64,000 nt of DNA, taken from positions 107,009,412-107,073,411 of the forward strand of contig CM043963.1 in the NCBI GenBank assembly GCA_014529385.2. The letters run 5' to 3'. The translations under genes were made by a program, and so were the position numbers. Under the pieces are notes generated by a model, which was not told the DNA's origin, searched no databases, and saw only the letters and a list, made by a program, of their open reading frames with translations. Position 1 is the first letter of the stretch, and each line of letters starts with the position of its first letter. Source of the stretch: Adiantum capillus-veneris (taxonomy: Eukaryota; Streptophyta; Polypodiopsida; Polypodiales; Pteridaceae). Of the stretch, positions 33,500-47,604 are shown piece after piece.

Positions 33500-35140
33500 C
33501 TTGAGGAGAGCTATGCATAGGTAGGTTGTGAATACACCTTGGATTGCAATCACCAACTTGTCACCAAAATTGAGTCCATCTTGAGCACCAATTTCCTCTT
33601 AGAAAGTTGAATTTGAGATGGCCCTACATCCAAGAATCCTCATTCATGAGCTGTGAATGCATCACGTCCAAGGTTTTACAAGATAATGAACTTTGGGATA
33701 CACCCTATCCAGAATTTGGCCAACAAAAATGGAATGCATGCAGCACATCCATAGTGGTTTGTTTACGTCATGTTGGGTCCTTGTCAGATTCAATGTGCTT
33801 TGAGTTTTGACACATGGGGTCAAACATTGATGAATTGAACTCTGCATACAGGTCCAAATCTAGAATTTGGAGATCCAATTGCCTATCACGTCTCTTTGTC
33901 TAAAGCATGTTGCGGCAACCTCCACCAGGCTAGAACTTAGAATAGAGGCCATTGTGGCTGCCACCATGTTTGCCTTGTTGATGTCTTGGGTGGAACAAAT
34001 GCCTTTGTTGTCCTCGTCAAACTTTCCTTTGCATTTGTCCTTTTGAGGGCTCGAAAAATGAACTGTCGACTCCCGTAAGGACTTTGGGTGTGCCGAGGCA
34101 GTTAACTAAGTACTAGCCAATATGCTATCCATATTCGTGATGGTCATGTTGATGTTGAGGCCTATGGGGGAATACCCTGGAAGGGATTGCAAAGAAACTA
34201 TTCTCAAGAAGTCCTCAAGGTTGAGCTTCCACCAACTATGAATTTCAAAATGTTTCACACCATACACAGCCCACCCTTGTCAATGGCATCTCAAAATGTT
34301 GATTAATTAGCTTGTTCCCTTTTTAAGGTTTCATTACGTATCGTGCAAAGCATCCGACTCAGACTGTTGGGGGCATCTTTTCTCTAAAGTGTTTCAAATG
34401 TAGCATCAATAGGTCAAGAAATTGTGATCCCCTCTACCAATGCATTTCAAAATACCATGCTTAATAGGTGTCCCCACAAGCTTTTTATACAATGTTTTAA
34501 AATTCTCTTTCAATGAGAACCTTAATTGCTTGGGAAAATTGCCCAACCACTTTCAACTACATTCTCACACAGAATGGAACTCTACAAAAGCTTCAAAAGT
34601 TTCCAAGCCTTCTACCTCCCAAGCCCCCTAGGGCTATAGCATTTCAAAGAACAAGAAAAAAAATGCCTTGAGTGTGCTCATCAAGGCTCTATAGCCAAGG
34701 CATCTCAAAACACCCTACCCAAGCTCTATCACGGGATCTTCTCCACAAACTTTTTCAAAACACTCAGAGAGTTAGCTTCCCTTGCTATCAAAGAGCCCAC
34801 ATGCATGAGCATCTCAATAGGCAGCAATGTGTTGTCCCAGAGTTGTCTGAACTAGGGAGCATTTTAGAATGCTCTCCCTTGATGTAGTCTGTAGGTATGC
34901 ATAGGCGTTTCGAAATGATTTTTTTTTGCATCTCACCCCATTTCAAGCACCCATGGCTTGCCTTTTTTGTTGTTGTTGGCCCATAGTTTTGCCTTAGTGT
35001 TTTAAAGCACTCCAAGGGGTCAGACTCCACCAAACAATGCTACAAGGGAGAAATAAGCCAAATTTCCTATGTTTTAAAAGGTAGCATTGCCGCACCAACT
35101 CTTCTCAACTTTGCAGCTAGTTCTTCCACCAAAGCTCTAA
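33500..35140. other. Unassigned, no gene recognised
   Basis: AT-rich sequence with recurring short phrases such as tttcaaaa and catctcaa. A minus-strand string near 35122-35135 weakly resembles a copia primer site (TAGTATTAGAGC) but no matching LTR pair or coding region was found. Confidence 0.3.
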
Positions 35141-35183
35141 TACTATGTCACAATCAATGATTAGGAAGTGTAGGGCAAGAGAG

Positions 35184-35187
<4 letters not shown>

Positions 35188-35281
<94 letters not shown>
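35188..35281. repeat. (GA)n microsatellite, about 90 bp
   Basis: A long (GA)n run with one AAG interruption near 35262. Sequence 35282-35900 shows no gene. Confidence 0.95.
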
Positions 35282-35918
35282 TTGTTGAACCAAGCAACTA
35301 AGCAATGAGATATTGATTGCTACAACGGGGCTCACTATGCACTTATAAATTAGCTTGGGGCCTTAAGCACCTCCCTCAACAAATTTCCCTACTTAGAATC
35401 CTAAATTCATGTCAAATAAGTAAAAAATAAATACCTTCAAACCATTAATTCACTGGTGGCTATCCTTCATGACCTCATGAGCTTGTATGTATGCATGGCA
35501 CTATTCATGGTAGAGAAGTGCATATACTAATTTGATGATGATGTCACTCACCCCGCTATGTTATTTTTCTCATAAATGGGGTGTAGAAGGAGGTATGAAA
35601 TTTTGAGTTTAAGTATCTCCTTGTTGAAAATTCAAAGACATCTCATGCACTTGGATTTTCAAATGATGACATGAGTTGTGTGGATGGGGTCCATAGTAGA
35701 GCATGGGTACATAGTTTAGGTCCTTTAGCTAGGAGATAAGAGCATAATTCTCTTAGTTTTTTTGCCAATTGAGGTTATGTTGTGTTGCTAGACGAACATG
35801 ATGTACCTCGATCTCCACTGCTATGTTCTGTGGAATTTTCAAAGTTGTTCAAAATCGTAAATAGAAGAAGTCGTCTTGTGTTACTCATTGCCTCATGCTT
35901 TGTTGGATTTTTCTTTAA

Positions 35919-38700
35919 GTGTTGATGACAATGTGTTTATTAATGAAGGAACTTTCTCAATGCAACTGTGTGTGTGTGTGTGTGGGGCTACTCACGAACA
36001 CACTCAACAATATGTTTCTAAGCATGTTGTACCAAATCCACCAACTGTTACAAGATTGTAATGATGTTTTTCCTATAGATTTACATCTAGGGTTTCCACC
36101 ACAATGTTCAATGCAACATGGCATTTATTTGGTGCTTGGTAGTAAACATGTAAGCGAGCATTCGTACAAGCTAAGTCACATGGAAGCCATGGAAGTACAA
36201 CAGCAGCTTGCCAACTACTTAAAGCCTTCGTTCAACAAGTTCTTTGTTGTGGGTGGCACCAATTTTATTGGTTGAGAAAAAAGACGTTCCTATGCACATT
36301 TGTGTAGATTATCATGCTTTGAATGCAATGACTATTAAGAATCTCCCAAGGGTGTATTAATTTGATAGGTTGAAGGGAGTTCGATATTTTTCTAAGATAG
36401 ATTTCACTTAGCAGATATTCCAAAGACTAATTTTTGTACAAGATATGGGTATTATGAGCTCTTGATCATGATTTTTGTTTTAGTTAGCTCTCCAACTATT
36501 TTCATGGCCATGATGCATGGTACTCTGTGATATTCAAGGACATCTATCATTGTTTCCTAGATGAAATTTCGGTTCAGAGTGCTCTGAAGAAGAGAATTTA
36601 TGGCACCTAAAGTTTGTATTTGATTCGCTAACAGAGCACAAGTTTTATGCAAAGCTTATCCAATGTGATACCTTGAAAGTTAAAATCAAGTACTGGGGGC
36701 ACTTTATCTCTTATCCTGGCCTTCAAATGGCCTCGTCCAGCTAACCTAAATCTAATTTTTCTATGTATGGCATGCTATTATTGTAAATTCATCAAAGATT
36801 GTGCAAAGACAATGGTTTCTATAATGAATCAAGTAAAGAATCAATGCAAGGCCTTCACCTGGGATGAAAAGCAACAACGTAGTTTTGACAAGCTTAAGGG
36901 GACTTTAACTATGACACCCACTCTAGCTATTTTTTATCTTGTCAAACTATTTGTGCTTGAGATGGATGCAAGCAACCAAGTTATATGCACAAAGCTATTG
37001 CAATAAATACAACATGTTGCTTTTCTCAACAAGATTATTACACTTATAAGCATGATTTGTGTGCCATCATTCGTGCTTTGGAGCAATGGGGACATTATAT
37101 GTATGGTGCTCAACTTGAGATTTTTTTTTTAATCACAAAAGAATCAAATGGTTTTCACATCAAAAAGATTTGGACATACTTTTAGTTGGATTGACATCCT
37201 GCAAGAGTACAACTGTAAGTTAGGACATTGTAAAGGTCAATACGATGTTGTAGCTCATGCTTTAGGTCACATGCTTGAGGTCAATGCTTTTACAAATTTG
37301 GAAAGTTAAAGAAAATTCTTGTAATCTCTTAAGGGAAAATGCGAGGATTATCGATCTTGCTCCAAGATGTGGAGTCATGTTCTGAGAAAAGATCTCACCA
37401 CTCATGCTAGTGTTTAGAATGACTCTACACAAGGCTCCTCTTTAACTAGGATGAACGTAATAGATGGAAGCATTTATTTATTGATAAGGTTTTCTTACTC
37501 CACAAGAGGATAGTATGTGTACCAACACGTAATAAAATTAGGCACCAAATCCTTTATGAATGTCATGATAGTCTTAGCACGAGTCATCCCAAGCTAAGAA
37601 AGATCTATGCACTTGTACGTTGCTATACATTTGCATAAATGCGTACAAGATTATGTGTTTAATAAGGCCAGGTTAATAAGGAAAAAAAACTAAAATTACG
37701 AGGGTCCTTTCATTCCTTAGAGATCCTTGATGGCAAGCGGAAAAGTATCTCTATGGATTTCATAGTAGGACTATCGACTATTGTAGATGGTGGAAATTAT
37801 CCCATTTGAGTAGTGGTTGGCCATCTTGCCAAGATGTTTAGGTTTATTCCTACAAAGAATATCATGAAAAATCTAGAATTAGCAACAATATTTACCCTTA
37901 ATTTTCTAGGAAGCCTTTGATGCTATCTAAAAGGAGAAGCATGCCACATGGCGTACACATGGTTGTGGAGAATCTCTATACATTTCATGGCTTACCCACC
38001 AATATTGGAAGTGATCGCAATTGTAAGTTTACTAACCATTTTTAGCAATAAATATTCCAAATTTGGGTGCTAAGTATGTCTAAGTACAGCTAATCATCCT
38101 AAAATTGATGGCCTACCCCAACAGGGTAAATCTAGTCACAACGGATATCTTATGTACCTATGTAAGCAATCGAATTGGAACTTTATCTGCCAATTTTAAA
38201 GTTTTCTTGTAATAGTGCCAAGCATGTTTCTAGAGGGTTCAATCCCTTTATTTTAATGTACATCATTCATCCGCATTCACTAATTTCAGTAGAACGAGCC
38301 AATGAAAAGATCTAGCAAGTTAGGGTTGTAGGATTGTATCCCCACACGCACCATGTTAGTCCTACCAAGTAAGAAAAAATGGAGATATCCTACCTACCAT
38401 CATCATCAAAACTTATGAACAAATTATACTTTCCAATAGTTTGATCTATAGTGGTTGGACCAAATTTGTCGTATTCATGAATGTTGCATTGAAACACAAT
38501 GAGTGCCACTCATATCCAATTCACATTGAGTACAAGGACACAACACCCTTCTAGGAGATAAGTACTCTGATTGGATGGGCATACCTCATCACGATTTCTC
38601 ATTATATACAAACTATTTCAAGTGGGATTAACCTATAGAACCTCCAGCCACCAACTTATTCTCACTACAAGTTGACATTTAGTATTGCTTGAGGATTAGT
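35919..38700 (+). pseudogene. Gypsy Gy5 pol remnant (RT, RNase H, integrase)
   Basis: The plus strand reads decayed gypsy pol. 35990-36275 covers the pre-RT/RT start (DVFPIDLHLGFPPQ, EAMEVQQQLANYL). 36280-36420 has RT motifs [14 protein letters not shown] and YFSKIDF with stops. 36767-37190 covers the RNase H side (YYCKFIKDCAK, FVLEMDASNQ, then ALEQWGHYMYGA after a frame change). 37480-37640 has an integrase zinc-finger-like part (HDSLSTSHPKLRKIY), and 37735-37900 an integrase core (SMDFIVGLSTIVDG, HLAKMFRFIPTK). Motifs after that dissolve. Gag, protease, YxDD and LTRs were not found. Confidence 0.75.
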
Positions 38701-39060
38701 TTCTGGAATGACGTATATTTTTGAGGATGAGAGCCAAGGTTCAACCAAAGCATCTACCCACCTTGCTCTAATTTCTAAGTTCCACTATTCTATCTCTCAC
38801 TAGATTCTCTTATTCTCCCTCTCTATTTTTGCCTCACTTTCTCTATGTAACTAAAAGTTGCAGAATGGATTTAACATCAAATTTAGCGTTATTAAAAGAC
38901 ATTTTTTTAGAATACTAAAAAGTGTTTTGAAAGGAAGAATGCAAGATAGCTATCTTGAGATTATTTTTTAATTATACATTATGAGCTCAAAGCAAGGCAA
39001 GGAACAACCCCTAGCATATTTTTGGCTTTCATGATTTCTTGCCTTCTTCCACTATGCTAT

Positions 39061-39093
39061 CATTAGGAAATTTCAGAGATCATTTGGAAGGCC
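39061..39093 (+). repeat. Left terminal inverted repeat of GT1
   Basis: 33 nt starting CATTAGGAAATTTCAGAG. It matches the complement of 50625-50657 with three A/G differences. Similarity stops abruptly after AAGGCC. Confidence 0.75.
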
Positions 39094-39414
39094 ATATGAA
39101 GAGAGAGAATAATAGAACGCGTCCAATGAGCACGAAGGCTACGTTACGTAGGAAAGTACGTGGAAAGACTCAAAAAATAGGAAAATAGCATAAAACTTTC
39201 ACGAATCTATGATTCTAGCATCGTAATTTCCTTCCTTTTACCGAGCTTTTAGGTGCTTGCATGTGGTCCCACTTCTGATATTCTCTTATGGTCATTAACG
39301 TACTGGAGGGTGACCATTAAGCCCGCACAAGATATTGGAATTCTAAAACACTTTCCCTCCATTAGAATGCTTTCAAAGTGAATCTCCCTCCACTAAAGAT
39401 TTTCTCTGAGAGCT

Positions 39415-40835
39415 ATGGCTTCCACGTCTTCTCGCCCAAGAGGCTCCAGGTGTTTACTGTCTCTCACACCAACAACCAACAACTGCACTTTGCCTAGAAG
39501 GCCAAGTAGTAGCATATCCTCAATTACAATACCAGCTTCAATAAGTGCAGAGAACCAATGGGTTGGACAAAGGATAAAAAAAGGTTCATGGGTCCTCATG
39601 CAACCAAGAAGACCCAAGAGGTCTAGTGGTATCAACGTTTACCGCTCAGCATGGAAGGCCAGAGTGTTGGATTTCAAAGTTGAAATCGGCAAAAGATCTG
39701 TAAAGGAAGTTCTTGTTCAGCATGTGTTTACCCATCCAGAGGTGATAGCAAACGGTGGAAATGTATCATATATACATCAACCACATTGCAATTGTAAGTA
39801 CTCTTGACATGTGAACTTACTGATACTCTCATTATAACTTTTCTTATATATTTTGCAATGTTTCTCCGGCTTGTTATGAGCAATGTCTCCATTCTTCACA
39901 GCTCAATTACATTAGATTTGTCATTTGTACTTATTGATACTCTTAGTTTAACTCTTCTTATATATATTGCAGATGTTTATCCCTCTTCTTATGAGCAATG
40001 GGAGCCTGTGGAGTGCATAATAGGACTCTTCCATGTTGTTCATGCCCACATTGGTTCTCTACAGTATTCAGGGAGGAGCAACAAAAGATTGGCTGATGAG
40101 GGAATATTTTTTTATGACCAGTTCTACCAACTCAGCTCAGGGAATAAGAATGGCATGTTGGTGAAAGTGCCTCTACCAACCGATTGGAACATTGTGGACT
40201 GGCCAGTTCCCGAGGAAACAATGGTGGAGGCAATGCGAAGTAAGCTCTACAAGGATATACAAAGGTCTCTACGTAGCTCTATTCCCACCAAACTGGTTAG
40301 AATTGCAAACTTTTGTCCTGTTGCACTCTTCATAGAGCTGTTTCATAGCTACAACATCCGTGTTACAAAAACTATGTTCATGTGCAAGTCATTTCAGCAG
40401 TCATCCTGTGACAAACTTCTTGACAGAGGATGGTATGCAAAGGAAGAGATTGGTTTACGGTGCGAGGTCGCGCTTGATACTCTAGTTGTCAAGTACATGA
40501 TTGCAAGCCAATCACTGTTACTCTCGTTTTGGTATATGCAATCACAAATGCTCAACGGTAAGTACATTCCTATGGACCAGGTTTCTGCAGGTTTGGAAGA
40601 TAATCCTGCTATGGATGTGGAAGTGATTGATAAAGAGCATGGCCTACTGTTGGTGGTTACAATAAGGGAGCTATGCAGACTTCAGCATTTGCGGCATGAC
40701 ATAATTGAAGAGTCAATGGACAAGGACCTATCAGATTTTTCCTTTTTCCTAGCTGGCTGTAAGGTGATGCGGCGAAGGGAAAAAGATATTTTGTGCAAAG
40801 AGTTGGATGGTCGGGTTGAAGTAGTGTCAATGTAA
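39415..40835 (+). CDS. GT1 gene A: intact 413-aa protein of unknown function
   Basis: Two exons (39415-39793 and 39973-40835) join in phase across a GT-AG intron (TAT codon split T|AT) to give 414 codons including the stop, without interruption. The N-terminus is Ser/Pro/Arg-rich, possibly disordered. A basic segment KKGSWVLMQPRRPKRSSG follows (residues about 58-75), then a compact-looking region with QWEPVECIIGLFHVVHAH, a Cys/His-poor middle and a charged C-terminus. I recognise no domain with certainty. The segment WVLMQPRRP...VYRSAWKARVLDF could be a small beta-barrel of BAH or Tudor type, but that is a guess. The intron contains a decayed duplicate of its own acceptor and exon start. Gene A converges with gene B. 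Confidence 0.7.
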
Positions 40836-40954
40836 CAGATATTCTTGTGAACCCAAGTGTATACAAATGACTTTCAAGACATGAAGTTTATTGAGCTCAT
40901 TTTTCAATTGTGCCCCGTGAAAAAGTGTGCTTGAAATACATTTCTTTACAATGT

Positions 40955-40995
<41 letters not shown>

Positions 40996-41025
40996 GTTAG
41001 ACAAGACAAAGACATGATAGAAGAG

Positions 41026-43807
41026 TCATCTTAATTCATTAGAAAGTACAAACTCGTCCGTGAACAATGGACCGAGATACAATTTCTGTAAGTATGGAAT
41101 CAGAATGTCTTCAAGGTAAAAATCGAAGGAATGCCCCTCGAAAGAAGGTGGTGAGATAGTTGTTCCCGGCGGATTTAGTTCTCCCTTTTCAGGAGTATCA
41201 TCAATCAGTAGTGTATTAGTTGCATCAAAGGGTACACCGATTTGGCTAAACGGTTTGTACAAAAGAGGTAAGTGTGGTTTTTTAGGGTGGTAGTGGCCCT
41301 CAACGGTAACGCATTTTCTTTGATCATACAAAAAGGCAAAATCTGACGTGTGAGCGTGGCATACACTACAAGCTATTCTAACTAGTGGCGACAAGTTTTG
41401 CCTTTGCATTGAAGACCATATGGCAACTCTGAAGCGCGGAAGAAGAAACTGAATAAATTCCTTGGTTCCTGGACGAACCACGACTCGACAAGTTCCCATC
41501 CGAAACGTTTGCAAATCCTCAAAGGGTTCTCTGTCACCGAGAGGCACCCGCATCAGCAGCAATCCATTGACGTCCAAGATAATCAACCTCTATAAAAGTT
41601 GACAAGTACATATAAGTAGTTAGAAGCTGAACATATTTTTCCATACTTGAATAGACATTACCGGAACAATCGTATCTACAGGTAGCAAGGGTCCATACTG
41701 GGTCTCTGTAGTGTTCATGTCATTGTTGCTCTCCTCTGCTTTATCTTCATAGTCATCATTCACATCTACATCAGGGGTCTCCCCCATGGCTCTTTCTACC
41801 TCATTCAAGGTTTCCTCCAAGGTCTTTTCCTCTCCCTCGGTTGATCGGCTTGCCTCATACATCCTTGCCTGATCCATATTAGTTTGCTCATCCCTAGGCC
41901 TGCTTTCCTCATCCATATCCTTTTGCTCATCTATAGGCTTGCTTTCCTCATCTTGGGTTTTAGCCATAGGCTCTTTTGGCTCCTCCACTGGATGACTTGG
42001 CTCTTTCATCGTCTCCTCTGGTTGTACACTAGCACCTTCCATATGCTCATTTGACCTTTCCTCATCCTCGGCTCTTTCATCTTCTGCTGATATGACCCCC
42101 TCGGCCCGTTGTGATTCCACTGTATCGGATGCAGGGGTTTGTCGTGGTGGCACGTCATGTTTTGTTAGATCAATAGTGCGGTCATCCAAGCCGCTATCTT
42201 CAAGCTCTCTGGGGCTAGACATAGTAAGCAATTGTTGTATTAAACTTACCCGGTATCTTTGCAAATAATCATATGTGTAGTTTTTTAAAGCACTCTGCAA
42301 AATTGAAAGACCACATGGTGAGAATTATTTTATAGACTAAACCAAAACTAACTGAATGCATTGCCAAATGGGTACCTTATTCATGAAAGGTTTTAATGCA
42401 AAGTAGCTTTGCAGGACATATTCTGCATGGAGAAGACATCTCTAGCCGCAAGAATTTCCATCGGTTTGATTTGGGATAGGTACATCTTTGATTGGGGCCT
42501 TGTATAGTTCATACCTTCCACATAGCTTGCCATAGGCAAGCAACAACCTCTTTATACAACTGCACAAAGCAATGTCAAGATGTTAGCATGAGCCGTCAAA
42601 TTTACATGGATATCTATAAGAAACACTTTTTGATACAAAACACTTACAGCCTAATTTCAGGGTGGGTTCTTTTTATTGAATTGAACACCCACACTGCTGG
42701 TTGGTCAACATCAAGGCATATGAGACTCCAGTGATGGTTGTTCTCATATGGAAAGATGATGACAGTAACTTCCAGCATAGCACAGTGGAGAAACCAACTC
42801 TCAAAGGTCCCAGATGGACTGTTCTTTTGTCTAATAATCTCTGACATTTGTGGATCAAGAAGAAACACCTCTGTGTGGGTGTGCAGTGGGAGTTGACTTT
42901 TGATCAGGCTGCAGAGAGTTTACCTGAGTTAGCAAACCTATTATCTGAGTTTTCAAAGCTAGCAAGATAGTAACACTTACTTAAGACAAGCATAGATAAT
43001 TGTGTCTGAAATCTGAGCATCTGGATTCTGCAATAAATTAATGTCCACTTTTTTCAGAGCTAGCTTTCTGGCTCCATCTACAAATGGTATCTCTGCAAGC
43101 AAACCATCCTTCATTGAAAGTAGAGTTTCTTGATTGCTTGCCTCTATGGACAGGGTCACATTGCATTCTGTTTGCCTCTGGGACTCCACTGCTACTTTTG
43201 CTTTCTCCTTAAGCTCTGCTTCCCTCATGTTCTCTGTTTGGCGAGCAATAGTCTCTGCCCTTGCCCTTGTATTCACATCATGTGTGACATCTACAACTGT
43301 GAGTTGTGGAACTAGCTCCGGGGGGTATAACAAAATTTCCCTCATTTTCTTATCCTTGCAGACATTGGGGACCAGTAGTTTGTCATACCTCCACCTTATT
43401 CTTTTCAGTGTCTCACTATCTTTGTCCATTATAGTAACCCTGTGGGCATGGGCTACAACAATGGTCATGTTACTGAAGTAATCCAGTAGGAAGTCCTCTG
43501 CTGCTTCTTGTAGAGCCATTAATGCCACCACCTTCCACCTTTTGGTGCCCCAGGTAGCTTCTTCACATATGGACCTCACCATCCTCTGGAAGGGCAGCTT
43601 TGGTATGCATAAATCTACACATTTCTGTGCCTTTCTGATTTCTCTGAAAAGTCCCATGCAGGTTTGTAACTTCTTCACCCTTGGCCCTTTCAGAATTTTA
43701 TTGGGTTTTCCAGGTCTTTTCTTTGGGGTTGCAGATCTGCTACTTGCTTTAGATGCTAATCCTGGTCCCTTGCCTGCCTTCCTTGCAGTGACTTTTGTTC
43801 TAGCCAT
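41026..43807 (-). CDS. GT1 gene B: histone H3/CENH3-like - Ulp1 (C48) protease - acidic linker - FCP1/NIF-like HAD fusion
   Basis: Five exons on the minus strand join in phase: 43807-42981, 42908-42648, 42559-42376, 42294-41662 and 41589-41026, 823 codons in all. Residues 1 to about 140 are histone H3-like: MARTKVTARK tail, REIRKAQK, KLPFQRMVRS, MALQEAAEDFL, HAHRVTIMDKD. A coiled, Glu/Arg-rich stretch follows. Residues about 277-424 are an Ulp1-type SUMO protease: H335-W336 in HHWSLICLD, N352 at the usual Asp position, and Q394/C400 in QTDGNSCG. Residues about 425-635 are Glu/Lys/Pro-rich. Residues 636-822 form an FCP1/NIF-like HAD fold: D641 in ILDVNG, WSS near 693, IDDTPEK near 764. One in-frame TAG (42442-42444) lies just after the protease Cys; otherwise the frame is open. 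The N-terminal start is set by the H3-type MARTK. Confidence 0.72.
42442..42444 (-). other. In-frame TAG in gene B directly after the Ulp1 catalytic Cys-Gly
   Basis: The codon after QTDGNSCG is TAG, while the following codons continue the family pattern (CLLHAEYVLQSYFAL). A single-base change from TTG or similar would explain it. It would truncate the protein before the acidic linker and HAD domain. Confidence 0.8.
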
Positions 43808-43828
43808 TTCACTGTACACAAAAAGAAG

Positions 43829-47541
<3,713 letters not shown>

Positions 47542-47604
47542 TACACTTCAAGTAGCAATTGTATAAGATCATGTATTACATAAATTTTGTACAATGTCAT
47601 CCAC

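Noticed and set aside
35118-35140. Possible minus-strand copia primer site (TAGTATTAGAGC)
   Set aside because: Two mismatches to the usual site, no paired LTR and no adjacent gag-like frame.
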